From: DATAEK01 sp036258055
GTDB lineage: Bacteria > Acidobacteriota > Vicinamibacteria > Vicinamibacterales > 2-12-FULL-66-21
DNA length: 12,467 nucleotides
Direction of reading: 5' to 3'
Assembly (NCBI GenBank): GCA_036258055.1
Contig: DATAEK010000097.1
Location: 1 to 12,467, forward strand
Made by a program: the position numbers and the translations under genes. This document shows positions 1-7,294 of the stretch, one piece after another (position 1 is the first letter of the stretch; every line of letters starts with the position of its first letter). The notes under the pieces were generated by a model, which saw only the letters and a list, made by a program, of their open reading frames with translations, did no database searches and was not told where the DNA came from.

Positions 1-1533
1 CAGCCGCGTCGGCGGAAGTCCCGTCATCGCGGCCACGCTTTGGACACCAGGGCGGCCCGCCAGGTCGGTCGTCAGCCGGGAAAAGAAATCGACGCTGCTC
101 TGCGGCGAGCGGTACGTCGCGCCGGGGAGGACGACGCCAAATGTCACGAGATGGCTTCGGTTGAAGCCCGCGTCGACCGACAGCAGGTTCCAGAAGCTGC
201 GCAGCATCAGCCCCGCGCCGGCCACGAGGACTACCGCAAGCGCAACTTCCGCCATGACGAGCCCGTTTCGCACGCGCGCGCGTGCCGCTCCGGCGGTCGC
301 ACGCTGACCTGACTCCTTCAGCGACGAGGTCATCACGCGCTGCCGCAAATACAGCAGCGGCGCGAGGCCGAAGATGAATCCGGTCAGCAGCGAAACGACG
401 ACGGTGAACGCCAACACGGCCGGGTCGAGGGCTATCTCCGCAGATCTCGGAATGCTGCCAGGATTGGCCGCAAGCACGGCGCGCAAGCCGCCGAATCCGG
501 CGGCCGCGCCCAGCGCGCCACCGGCGAGTGCGACGAGGACGCCTTCGGTCAGGAACTGACGCAGCAGCCGCCAGCGGCCCGCGCCGAGCGCCGAGCGGAT
601 CGCAAACTCCCGCTGTCGCGACTCGGCCCGCGCAAGCAGCAGGTTCGCGAGGTTGGCGCACGCGATGAGCAACACGAACGCGACCGCGCCCTGCAACACC
701 CATAACGGGGTCCGCAGCCCACCGACGAGATCCTCCTGCAGCATGTCCAGCCGCAGCCGATGGTCCGTGGTGTTGGGCACGTGTGTGCCCGGATTCAGTT
801 GGGGCCATCGCGCGAGCATCGTGTCGACGTCGGCCTTGGCCTGCGCCACGCTCACGCCGTCTTTCAGCCGCCCGACCAGATACAGGAAGTGACCGCCGCG
901 ATTTCCCGGACTCGCGGGATCGATGGTCAGAGGAAGCCACACCTGGACCTTCTGATCGTGGACGTCGTAGCCGGGCGGCATGATGCCCACAATCCGCGTG
1001 GGCACGCCGTCGATCGGGATCACGCGGCCGATGACGGACTCGTCGGCGCCAAACGACGACCGCCACAACTCACTCGAGATCGCCGCGACGTCCTCCACAC
1101 CGGGCAGCGTGTCTTCCCTGGTGAAGATTCGGCCGCGCATCGCAGGCACCGCGAGGGCCGGCATGAGTTCCGAGGTGACCAGCGCCGAATTGACGCGGCG
1201 GGGCTGGTCCGCCGTGCCGAGATTGACGGCGCCGGATCGATAGCCGCCCACCTGCTCGAACGACTGATTGCGGTCCCGGAACTCGATGAATTCGGGCGCA
1301 GAGACCCAGAATTGATCGAAGCCAAGGCCGGGGAACTGGCTGGTGATGAACACCAGACGCCCCGGCTGCGGATACGCGAGCGGCTTGAGCACGACGCCGT
1401 TCACGACGCTGAACACCGCCGTGTTCGCCCCGATGCCGAGCGCGAGTGTGAGCACCGTTACGGCTGCGTACGCGGGGCTCTTGCGCAGATTGCGAAAGGC
1501 GTAGACGACGTCTTGGCGAAGATGATCGAACAT
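1..1533 (-). CDS. ADOP-family MacB/FtsX-like ABC transporter permease, 3' end outside window
   Basis: An open frame runs from the ATG at 1533 off the left edge, giving 511 codons without a stop. The N-terminus starts MFDHLRQDVVYAFRNLRKSP, followed by the first membrane helix with the TLALGIGANTAVFSVVNGV motif (about residues 26-45), the standard opening of ADOP permeases. A periplasmic MacB_PCD-type domain follows (about 50-270), then a first FtsX core around 280-390 with the conserved ANLLLARAESRQREFAIRSA segment and the LGAGRWRLLRQ loop, and further helices near 385-410 and 445-465. Family members are about 800-880 residues, so the second periplasmic and FtsX halves lie outside. A GAGGA-like element sits about 12 bases before the ATG. 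No ATPase gene is adjacent, as is usual for these orphan permeases. Function is presumed export or macrolide/peptide-type mechanotransmission; the substrate is unknown. Family assignment is sure; function is not. Confidence 0.93.
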   Translation of the reverse strand, partial: MFDHLRQDVVYAFRNLRKSPAYAAVTVLTLALGIGANTAVFSVVNGVVLKPLAYPQPGRLVFITSQFPGLGFDQFWVSAPEFIEFRDRNQSFEQVGGYRSGAVNLGTADQPRRVNSALVTSELMPALAVPAMRGRIFTREDTLPGVEDVAAISSELWRSSFGADESVIGRVIPIDGVPTRIVGIMPPGYDVHDQKVQVWLPLTIDPASPGNRGGHFLYLVGRLKDGVSVAQAKADVDTMLARWPQLNPGTHVPNTTDHRLRLDMLQEDLVGGLRTPLWVLQGAVAFVLLIACANLANLLLARAESRQREFAIRSALGAGRWRLLRQFLTEGVLVALAGGALGAAAGFGGLRAVLAANPGSIPRSAEIALDPAVLAFTVVVSLLTGFIFGLAPLLYLRQRVMTSSLKESGQRATAGAARARVRNGLVMAEVALAVVLVAGAGLMLRSFWNLLSVDAGFNRSHLVTFGVVLPGATYRSPQSSVDFFSRLTTDLAGRPGVQSVAAMTGLPPTRL

Positions 1534-1615
1534 GGCGATTCACATCCTCTCGGCCGGCCGCTCAGCGGGGCACACGTCCGCCGTCGATCCGTGCGGTTTG
1601 GACGGCAGCCTACCC

Positions 1616-2011
1616 TCAAGGGTTGGGATTGGGTCGCAGATTGTGACGAAAGCGCAGCGTGCGCCCGGCTATGGCTCCGAGAACGGCGCACGTCACGTCG
1701 GTCGCTGACGGAAAGCGATCGGTGCTGTACAGTTGCAGCGCCTCTCCGCCCGCCGACACGATCGCGGCAATGATGCAGAGCCGCACCATCGACGTCTGCC
1801 GGCCGCGACCCGCGAGCGAGTACCCAAACGGGATGAAAAGCGCCATGTTCGCGAGCACGTCTGTGATCTTGTCTGCGGGATCCTCGAAGGGCACCCAGTT
1901 CACGCGATGCCATTGCGGCGTCTGCGCACGACCGAGCCACGGAAAGCTCACGAGCCACACCACCGCGATCCACCAGCACCAGAGCGGCGCGCGCCGCAAC
2001 CCACTCAGCAT
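1616..2011 (-). CDS. VanZ-like membrane protein
   Basis: A 131-residue, largely hydrophobic protein with about four membrane helices (roughly residues 10-27, 52-66, 75-91 and 103-117). The family hallmarks are visible: ITDVLANMALFIPFGYSL (49-66), then an acidic/Gln helix and the charged stretch GEALQLYSTDRFPSATDV (89-106) with E90, Q93, R99 and D105 in the usual spacing. The Asn that normally follows the Asp by four residues is Ala here. VanZ of enterococci gives low-level teicoplanin resistance; most chromosomal relatives have no proven role and probably act at the cell envelope. The start codon lies 6 bases after the ppa stop, so the two are probably co-transcribed. The stop is TGA at 1616-1618. 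The C-terminus is short and basic (RFRHNLRPNPNP). Confidence 0.85.
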   Translation of the reverse strand: MLSGLRRAPLWCWWIAVVWLVSFPWLGRAQTPQWHRVNWVPFEDPADKITDVLANMALFIPFGYSLAGRGRQTSMVRLCIIAAIVSAGGEALQLYSTDRFPSATDVTCAVLGAIAGRTLRFRHNLRPNPNP

Positions 2012-2017
2012 GAGAAG

Positions 2018-2584
2018 TTATGCACGAAGCGGACCCTGGAGCTTCTTCAGCTCGCCTCGGCGGAGCTGCCGATAGAGATCCAACGCCTCGCGAATGATGC
2101 GGACCGCGTCGCTCACACCGAGCAACTCGTCGACCACGACCTCCTTGTGCTCGAGGACTTTGTAGTCTTGGAAGAACCGGCGGATCTGACGAAGCATGTG
2201 CGCGGGCAGCTGCGTGTTCTCGGTGTAGTCCACGTAGGCGGGATCGCGAACGCTGACCGCAATGATCTTGTCGTCGATACCCTTCTCGTCTCGCATCCGC
2301 ATCACGCCGATCGCCCGGGCCTCGACGATCGTCAGCGGGTGTACCGGGTCCTGGCTGAGAACCAGGGCGTCGAGCGGGTCGCCGTCATCGCAGAACGTCC
2401 GCGGGATGAAACCGTAGTCCGCCGGATAGTGGACGGCGCTGTACAGGACGCGGTCGAGCCGCAGCAGCCCTGTCTCTTTGTCCAGCTCGTACTTGTTGGT
2501 GCTGCCTTTGGGGACTTCGACGATGACTGGAAACGCCGCCTCGACGAGCGCGTCGTCAACGTAGCAGTCGTGCCACGGATGCAT
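2018..2584 (-). CDS. ppa: Inorganic pyrophosphatase, family I
   Basis: This 188-residue soluble enzyme hydrolyses pyrophosphate to two phosphates, pulling biosynthetic reactions forward; it is cytoplasmic and needs Mg2+. The family I signature DDGDPLDALVL is at residues 66-76 (metal-binding D67, D69 and D72 region). The substrate-binding segment VEVPKGSTNKYE (22-33), the LDRVLYSAVHYPADYGFIP stretch (43-61) and the acidic GIDDKIIAV (102-110) are all in the family order. Length is close to the usual 170-190. The start is the ATG at 2584, giving MHPWHDC; the frame stays open far upstream (to 3121), but that part is antisense-like low-quality sequence over the RES toxin gene and is excluded. No clear Shine-Dalgarno precedes the ATG. 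It lies just downstream of a GC hairpin that follows the toxin gene, and leads into the VanZ-like gene. Confidence 0.97.
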   Translation of the reverse strand: MHPWHDCYVDDALVEAAFPVIVEVPKGSTNKYELDKETGLLRLDRVLYSAVHYPADYGFIPRTFCDDGDPLDALVLSQDPVHPLTIVEARAIGVMRMRDEKGIDDKIIAVSVRDPAYVDYTENTQLPAHMLRQIRRFFQDYKVLEHKEVVVDELLGVSDAVRIIREALDLYRQLRRGELKKLQGPLRA

Positions 2585-2600
2585 GATGCATGCAAAGGTA

Positions 2601-2628
2601 GCACGCGGCGGCCTGCGTCGCCGCGTGC
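2601..2628 (-). terminator. GC-rich hairpin between RES toxin and ppa
   Basis: A perfect 10-bp inverted repeat (2601-2610 GCACGCGGCG, 2619-2628 its complement) with an 8-base loop lies 12 bases after the toxin stop codon and 16 bases before the ppa start. Read on the minus strand it is followed by TACCTTTG, a poor T-tract, so it could be a weak intrinsic terminator that insulates ppa from the toxin-antitoxin operon, or a structure in the ppa leader. The stem is seen; termination is inferred. Confidence 0.45.
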
Positions 2629-2640
2629 GAGTTGAACCAT

Positions 2641-3318
2641 CTACAGCTTGCGGACCAGGGGCTCCGGACCGCCATCCCACCGGAACTCGTAGTGCCCGCC
2701 GGCGCGGACGTTTCGAACCAGGGCCGGACGGAAGCACACCAGGCACTCGCCGCTGGCATCGCGGACGCTGCGGTACACCAGGCCGTTCGAGCCGTGCTCG
2801 AGGAGCCGCCGGCCGAGAACCTGGGACGATCCGTAGTCGAGCGGATCGTAGAACGGAATCCAGGCGCGGCTCGCCTGACGCAGATCGTGAAACTTGGCGC
2901 GGAAGTCGGCGAGATACACGCGCAGCTCGACACGGGTCACGAAGCCGCCAACCTCCCTGAGCTCCGCGGTGCGGTGATACACCGACTCGGCTATCGCCGT
3001 CGTCAGCGTTCTGGCTGCGTACCATGCGCCGCGTTCTTCCGTCGAGAAGCGGCTGCCTCCCGGGCGCGGATGGCTGAATGCCGCCATCACCACGCTCGCC
3101 ATCGGCGTGCCCGCGACCCACTCACTCTCGGGGATGGTGTGCAGGAGGCCGAGCTCATTGCTGATGCGATCGTTGGTCCAGCCTTCGAGCTCGAAGACCG
3201 CGTCGAGGTCCGCCGACGACGCTACGCGGTCGAGGAGACCGACGACCGGGTATCGACTGGGGACGAGCCGAGGCGCCGCGGTCCAGCGGACCAGCGACTC
3301 TGGCGGCGTCAGTTCCAT
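2641..3318 (-). CDS. RES-domain toxin of an Xre-RES toxin-antitoxin pair
   Basis: A 225-residue protein whose C-terminal two thirds is a RES domain, named for conserved Arg, Glu and Ser. Here these appear to be R90 in GGSRFSTEERGAWYAA, E111 in TTAIAES and S164/S165 in YDPLDYGSSQVLG, followed by the typical GLVYRSVRDASGECLVCF (179-196) and a C-terminal FRWDG. Characterised RES toxins (M. tuberculosis MbcT, P. putida RES, Sphingobium ParT) degrade NAD+ or ADP-ribosylate PRPP synthetase; they share a fold with ADP-ribosyltransferases. An aromatic residue follows an early Arg (R11-W12), resembling the NAD-binding N-terminal motif. The ATG at 3318 overlaps the antitoxin's last 10 bases, so translation is coupled with antitoxin first. 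All key residues look intact, so it is probably active. The specific reaction is inferred from family. Confidence 0.9.
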   Translation of the reverse strand: MELTPPESLVRWTAAPRLVPSRYPVVGLLDRVASSADLDAVFELEGWTNDRISNELGLLHTIPESEWVAGTPMASVVMAAFSHPRPGGSRFSTEERGAWYAARTLTTAIAESVYHRTAELREVGGFVTRVELRVYLADFRAKFHDLRQASRAWIPFYDPLDYGSSQVLGRRLLEHGSNGLVYRSVRDASGECLVCFRPALVRNVRAGGHYEFRWDGGPEPLVRKL

Positions 3319-3749
3319 CCGCCCCGCCGGCTGTCGAGCAGCCGTCGAACGCGGAAGAGCCCGTCGATGCCGCCGTCGGTCATCAGGGTCAGCGCCGGCT
3401 TGCCGCCAAAGAGAGGGTTGCTGTTCGGCATCCGGACCCAGGCGTCCGCGAAAGCGGGCTCGGGATACAGCACCTGCAAGCTCTTGTAGATGCCGATGAC
3501 CAGCGAGAGCCGGGTCAGGGTATCGAAGCTCAACGCTCCAAAATCACCCGACTTGTATTTGTGAAAGGTCGAGGTGGCGGGCCAGCCGAGGAGCGCGCGC
3601 TGTTCGGTGACCGACAACTGCCAGACCAACGCGATGTTGAAAAACGTGCGGAGCGCCGGACCCGAGAGGCGGCGCCGAACCTCGGGATCCGGCCGGACCG
3701 CTGGGAGGACCGCACGTTTGGTGCCCTGACGCCTGGGCCTTGACTCCAT
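3309..3749 (-). CDS. Xre/MbcA/ParS-type antitoxin (DUF2384)
   Basis: A 146-residue antitoxin for the overlapping RES toxin. The N-terminal half is basic and contains a helix-turn-helix-like region (about 36-70, with LSVTEQRALLGWPATSTFHKYKSG) typical of Xre-type antitoxins. The C-terminal half (about 78-145) is the toxin-binding domain, with the LSLVIGIYKSLQVLYP helix, the W104-containing segment AWVRMPNSNPLFGGKPALTLM and the terminal GIDGLFRVRRLLDSRRGG, whose C-terminus in homologues plugs the RES active site. I chose the ATG at 3749 over an in-frame GTG at 3767, because the GTG sits at or upstream of the predicted transcription start. Neither has a clear Shine-Dalgarno. It probably binds its own promoter, where there is a 20-base-spaced direct repeat. 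Family assignment is firm. Confidence 0.92.
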   Translation of the reverse strand: MESRPRRQGTKRAVLPAVRPDPEVRRRLSGPALRTFFNIALVWQLSVTEQRALLGWPATSTFHKYKSGDFGALSFDTLTRLSLVIGIYKSLQVLYPEPAFADAWVRMPNSNPLFGGKPALTLMTDGGIDGLFRVRRLLDSRRGGWN

Positions 3750-3780
3750 ATATGGATACACTACCACAATTATGGATTCA
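3745..3780 (-). promoter_or_regulatory. Candidate promoter/operator of the toxin-antitoxin operon
   Basis: On the plus strand TATGGATACA (3751-3760) and TATGGATTCA (3771-3780) repeat with 9 of 10 bases identical and start exactly 20 bases apart, about two helical turns. A perfect 12-base palindrome TCCATATATGGA (3745-3756) covers the antitoxin start codon. Read on the minus strand, CATAAT (3769-3774) resembles a -10 box and lies within the upstream repeat unit; no good -35 is visible. Binding by the Xre-type antitoxin as dimers on the same DNA face is inferred. Confidence 0.5.
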
Positions 3781-3840
3781 TGGGTCGACTACCCGAGCCA
3801 GGCAGGCTTGTCCTGGCACGATCCTCGCTGATGGACCACC

Positions 3841-4182
3841 ATGCCGTTGCGCATGTTCTGCGCAATCACGTGCGGCGCTGCCGCGATACTGCTCGTTTCC
3901 CGCCTTGCCGAGGCGCCTGAACCCGTGAGAGCCGGCGCAAAGCTGCCGTCCGTGCCCCAAGCGCCGGATGTCAGAATCGAACGCACGCTCGTCAGGATTC
4001 CGGTCACACCCCTTAAGGCATCGGCGCCGGAACCGAGGCCGCCACGGCCCAGGGTCCGTTTGGCGGCCGCACCGCCCAGGCAGGATCCGCCGGCGCGAGG
4101 CCTCTTCTCGCGCGCGGCGAAGGCCATCATGGGAGACGGTCGATTTCGACCCGAGCCGTTTCCGCGAGTCACACCCCGCTAG
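3841..4182 (+). CDS. Small proline-rich exported protein, function unknown
   Basis: A 113-residue frame, divergent from the antitoxin with about 90 bases between. Residues 1-24 look like a signal peptide: MPLR, then a hydrophobic run FCAITCGAAAILLVSRLAEA with Ala near a possible cleavage site. The mature part is Pro/Arg/Ala-rich (PEPRPPRPRVRLAAAPPRQD about 63-82) and ends GDGRFRPEPFPRVTPR. There is no recognised domain, no cysteine after the leader and no clear Shine-Dalgarno. A competing minus-strand frame covers the same DNA, but it would run into the antitoxin promoter and reads as low-complexity antisense. The signal-peptide pattern and the ordered C-terminus favour the plus strand. It could be a periplasmic or envelope peptide; moderate confidence that it is real. 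Confidence 0.5.
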   Translation: MPLRMFCAITCGAAAILLVSRLAEAPEPVRAGAKLPSVPQAPDVRIERTLVRIPVTPLKASAPEPRPPRPRVRLAAAPPRQDPPARGLFSRAAKAIMGDGRFRPEPFPRVTPR

Positions 4183-4252
4183 TCGCTACTTGGGCAAACC
4201 CTGCACGTCACCTCGACTATAGCACCTGCAGTACACTGCCCCAGAGCGCCGG

Positions 4253-6277
4253 ATGTCGCTGCGCACACGACTCGTCATTGCGTTCGTCATCTTGTCAGTG
4301 GTGCCCCTGAGTGCGGTCACCCTCTTCTCGTATCTCTCATCCGTTCACGCCTTCGAGCGCGCCGCGCAGCGTGAGACGGCGCAGAGCGCTGCCGACATCG
4401 CTCGCCGCATGGAGATGATGACGACGGATCTGGGGCGACGGATGGATCGGTTGTTCGAGGTCGCGGGGACATCTGACTCCGGCGATCCGGACCCGGACGT
4501 GGTACGGGCGCGCATTGCGCCGATGCTCGGCGACGCGGCCGGCCTCATCGATCGCGTGGAGTTCCACCCTGAAGATGGACACGAGGACGATCGCATCCCT
4601 CCACGACCGACTCCTGATGGTGGACACACGCCACCTGTACGTACCGAACGTCCCGGGTCTCCCCCCGGCCCGAATTCACCGCCGCCACCGGCCCCTCCTC
4701 GCACCGGCGTCATCGTCGTCGACGTTCCGAAGATCGTGGAGGAGGCCCGCCGTCAGGCAAAGCTGCAGTCCAAAGCATCGGGCGGACCGGATGTCAGCAG
4801 CCTCATCGACGGAGCCGTACGACTCGCGGTACCGGTCGCCGAGGCGGCCATGTCGGCGGCCGCCGATGCCATGCGCGCGGAAGCGGCAAAGGAGGAAGCC
4901 ACCGCACGAGCCGCGGAAGCTCGTGCCGAGGCGCGCGCGCCCGAGATGGACGTCAAGGGCCGCCGCATGGAAGTGATGGTCAAGAAGCACGGCCGCCTGC
5001 TTGGCCGCGCCAACGCGTACATGAATCTCGATCGGATGCTCGGGACGGTACTCGGATTCGCGCGCCGCGAGCAAGGGGAGATCCCGTTCGCGATCGATCA
5101 GCAGAACGTCGTGCACACGCCGGAAGAGAGTCAGCGGCCGACACTGACGACGCTGAACGTCGCGAAGGCCGGCGCGGAGGCCGCCAGCGGATCGCCGCAA
5201 CGCGTGGGTGACTGGCTCGTCGTCGCACGGCGCGATCCCAGCGGCCTCGTCTTCGGCATCGCGCGGCCGATCGGACAATCACTCCGCGAGATCCGCAGCC
5301 TCTCGTTCCGTAACCTCTCGATCGGCCTGGGGGTCATCGCGCTGGCATGCATCGGGATCGTGCCGGTCTCACGCAGAATGACGCAGCACGTCTCTGCCTT
5401 GAGCGCTGGAGTACGCCAGCTCGCAGGTGGCGACTTCTCGACGCGCGTGCCGGTGCAATCGTCCGACGAGTTCGGCGCGCTCGCGACGGCGTTCAATCGC
5501 ATGGCGGCCGATCTCGAACGCCATCAGTCGCTCGTGGTCGAACAGGAACGTCTCCATCGTGAGCTCGAGCTCTCGCGGCAAATCCAGACCGAGATGCTGC
5601 CGCGCGCGCCGCTCAGGCTGGGTCCTGCGGAGATCAAGGGCGTTTCGATCCCTGCGCGTGAGGTCGGCGGAGATTTCTTCAACTACTTCGCGCTCCCGGA
5701 CGGGCGGATGGCACTCCTAATCGGCGACGTATCTGGCAAGGGCGTCAGCGCCGCGCTGCTGATGGCGAACATCCAGGCCACGCTGCGTGCGCGGCTGCCG
5801 CTCGAAACCGATCTCCCGCGTCTTGCGGACTTCCTCGATCGCGACGTGGACGCGAACACTCCGCACAGCGTCTACGTCACGCTGTTTCTCGCGATCCTCG
5901 ACGTGCAGGGGCGGCGGCTGCAATACGTCAACGCCGGTCACAACCCGCAGTTCCTGCTCGGTGCCGACGGCACCATCAAGCCTCTCGCCTCTACCGGCAT
6001 GCCCATCGCGCTGTACTCGGGCCAGGGCTATCAGGGGGCCCAGGTTCCCTTCGGGCCCGGCGACTTACTGTTTTTCTACACCGACGGCCTTGTCGAAACC
6101 GAGAACGAGAAGGGCGAGATGTTCGGTGCCGATCGACTGCAGGCGATCATCGCGGACGAGCATCAACAGGGTGTGGATAGAGTGCTCGAACGCGTCGAGG
6201 AGGCGGTCCGAACCTTCCGAGGTCGCGCCGAGCCGTTCGACGACGCGACGATGATGGCGTTGAGGGTCAACACCTAA
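4253..6277 (+). CDS. RsbU-type membrane PP2C serine phosphatase (sensor-HAMP-SpoIIE)
   Basis: A 674-residue protein. A membrane helix (about 7-28) is followed by an extracytoplasmic region, a second helix (about 354-373, LSIGLGVIALACIGIVP), a HAMP domain (about 374-425, ending DEFGALATAFNRMAADLE), a short coiled coil (425-447) and a SpoIIE/PP2C phosphatase domain (about 455-674). The catalytic motifs are intact: PAREVGGDFF with D474, LLIGDVSGKG with D492, YVNAGHNP (558-565), FFYTDGLVE with D611 and DDATMMALR with D664, the metal-binding aspartates. Such enzymes dephosphorylate anti-anti-sigma (STAS) proteins in partner-switching control of sigma factors or envelope functions. No kinase or STAS gene is in view. 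The sensor region is odd: a Pro-rich tract (118-150) and an Ala/Glu-rich helix (195-230) split what looks like a Cache-like domain. The start is the first ATG, whose frame leads straight into the first helix. Confidence 0.93.
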   Translation: MSLRTRLVIAFVILSVVPLSAVTLFSYLSSVHAFERAAQRETAQSAADIARRMEMMTTDLGRRMDRLFEVAGTSDSGDPDPDVVRARIAPMLGDAAGLIDRVEFHPEDGHEDDRIPPRPTPDGGHTPPVRTERPGSPPGPNSPPPPAPPRTGVIVVDVPKIVEEARRQAKLQSKASGGPDVSSLIDGAVRLAVPVAEAAMSAAADAMRAEAAKEEATARAAEARAEARAPEMDVKGRRMEVMVKKHGRLLGRANAYMNLDRMLGTVLGFARREQGEIPFAIDQQNVVHTPEESQRPTLTTLNVAKAGAEAASGSPQRVGDWLVVARRDPSGLVFGIARPIGQSLREIRSLSFRNLSIGLGVIALACIGIVPVSRRMTQHVSALSAGVRQLAGGDFSTRVPVQSSDEFGALATAFNRMAADLERHQSLVVEQERLHRELELSRQIQTEMLPRAPLRLGPAEIKGVSIPAREVGGDFFNYFALPDGRMALLIGDVSGKGVSAALLMANIQATLRARLPLETDLPRLADFLDRDVDANTPHSVYVTLFLAILDVQGRRLQYVNAGHNPQFLLGADGTIKPLASTGMPIALYSGQGYQGAQVPFGPGDLLFFYTDGLVETENEKGEMFGADRLQAIIADEHQQGVDRVLERVEEAVRTFRGRAEPFDDATMMALRVNT

Positions 6278-6313
6278 CCCAACTGGAGCCTGCCGCGCGC
6301 CGTCTGAGTAATC

Positions 6314-7288
6314 ATGCCGGCTGCTCTCCTCGTTTCACTCCTGCTCCTTCAGGCAGCGCCACCGTCCGCGCCGCAGCCATCGCTCGTCGCGGAAGTCTCC
6401 AGGTTTCAGCTCCACAGTGCGTTCTGGCCCAACTTGCACCACACGCTCTTCGCTGCCGCCTGGGCCGCGCGGCCACCCGGACAGGGCCGGCCACTATCCG
6501 CGCCGCTGCCCGAGCCGCTCGCAGGCGAGTTGAGTACTGAGGAGCGTGCCGCGTGGGATGCGGCGGTGCAGTACTACGACCGCGAGCTCGCGTCGCGCGA
6601 TCTGCTCTTCGGCGACGGAATGACCGAAATCAACGTCGCGTTAGCGTCCGCGGGGAACGACTTGCCGGAATCCGTTCTCACGCCGGCGCACCGGCGGGCG
6701 CTCATCGCCGCCGAACCGATCTATCGAAAGTACTGGTGGACGATGCACGATCGAGCCAATCGCGCGTGGATCGCCGAGGCTGTACCACGCGTGACGGAGG
6801 TGGCGCCGGAGATCACCAGGCGGTTGGCCGAGCTCTATCGAACGCCATGGTTCACGTCGGGAGTCCGTGTCGATGTCGTTCGCGCTGGCATTGCGCAGGG
6901 CGCTTACACGTCCAACGAACCGGCGACGCACATCACGATATCGAGTGGCAACTCGAGCTATTCCAGTTGGGCCTCGGTGGAAATGCTCTATCACGAAGCG
7001 TCGCACGGGCTGATCGATCAGATCTCGCGTCGCATTCGAGAGGAAGCGCACGGTAAGGACGTCCGCAATTTGTGGCACGTGGTGCTCTTCTACTCGGCCG
7101 GTGAAGTCGTCCGGCAGGCCCTTGCCGCCCGCAAGATTGACTACGTCCCCTACTTGTATGCGACCGGCCTCCTCGACCGCGCGTGGCCACAGTTCCGCGG
7201 ACCAGTCGAACGGGAGTGGCAGCCGTACATCGACGGGCAAGTCACGCTGGAGACGGCGGTTACGCGGCTGATCGCGGCTATCCCCTGA
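6314..7288 (+). CDS. Secreted protein with HExxH metallopeptidase-like motif, family unknown
   Basis: A 324-residue protein with a short hydrophobic leader (MPAALLVSLLLLQAAPPSAP), so probably exported. The core has Trp/Tyr-rich helices (PIYRKYWWTMHDRANRAWIA about 135-154) and a zincin-like motif, MLYHEASHGLID, with H227, E228 and H231. E264 in FYSAGEVVRQ, 33 residues later, could be the third zinc ligand of a gluzincin. I do not recognise the family; similar proteins in acidobacteria are usually called hypothetical. There is no propeptide or binding domain, and the whole chain could be one catalytic domain. The gene starts 36 bases after the phosphatase stop with no clear Shine-Dalgarno and may be read through from it. 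Peptidase activity is inferred from the motif only. Confidence 0.82.
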   Translation: MPAALLVSLLLLQAAPPSAPQPSLVAEVSRFQLHSAFWPNLHHTLFAAAWAARPPGQGRPLSAPLPEPLAGELSTEERAAWDAAVQYYDRELASRDLLFGDGMTEINVALASAGNDLPESVLTPAHRRALIAAEPIYRKYWWTMHDRANRAWIAEAVPRVTEVAPEITRRLAELYRTPWFTSGVRVDVVRAGIAQGAYTSNEPATHITISSGNSSYSSWASVEMLYHEASHGLIDQISRRIREEAHGKDVRNLWHVVLFYSAGEVVRQALAARKIDYVPYLYATGLLDRAWPQFRGPVEREWQPYIDGQVTLETAVTRLIAAIP

Positions 7289-7294
7289 AAGCTC

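Noticed and set aside
760..1773. Plus-strand 337-codon open frame
   Set aside because: Antisense to the ADOP permease; Arg/His/Asp-rich reading without domains, while the minus strand gives a full family match.
1733..2635. Plus-strand 300-codon open frame
   Set aside because: Antisense to ppa and the VanZ-like gene, both of which match families; the plus reading is a mirror of them.
2585..3121. Upstream extension of the ppa frame, giving a possible 367-residue fusion
   Set aside because: The extra 179 codons overlap the RES toxin in another frame and read as Arg/Pro low-quality sequence; pyrophosphatase homologues start near MHPWHDC.
2632..3489. Plus-strand 285-codon open frame
   Set aside because: Antisense to the toxin-antitoxin genes, with no domain.
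4190..4223. Possible promoter TTGGGC and TATAGC upstream of the phosphatase
   Set aside because: Spacing is about 22 bases and the -35 is poor; too weak to list.
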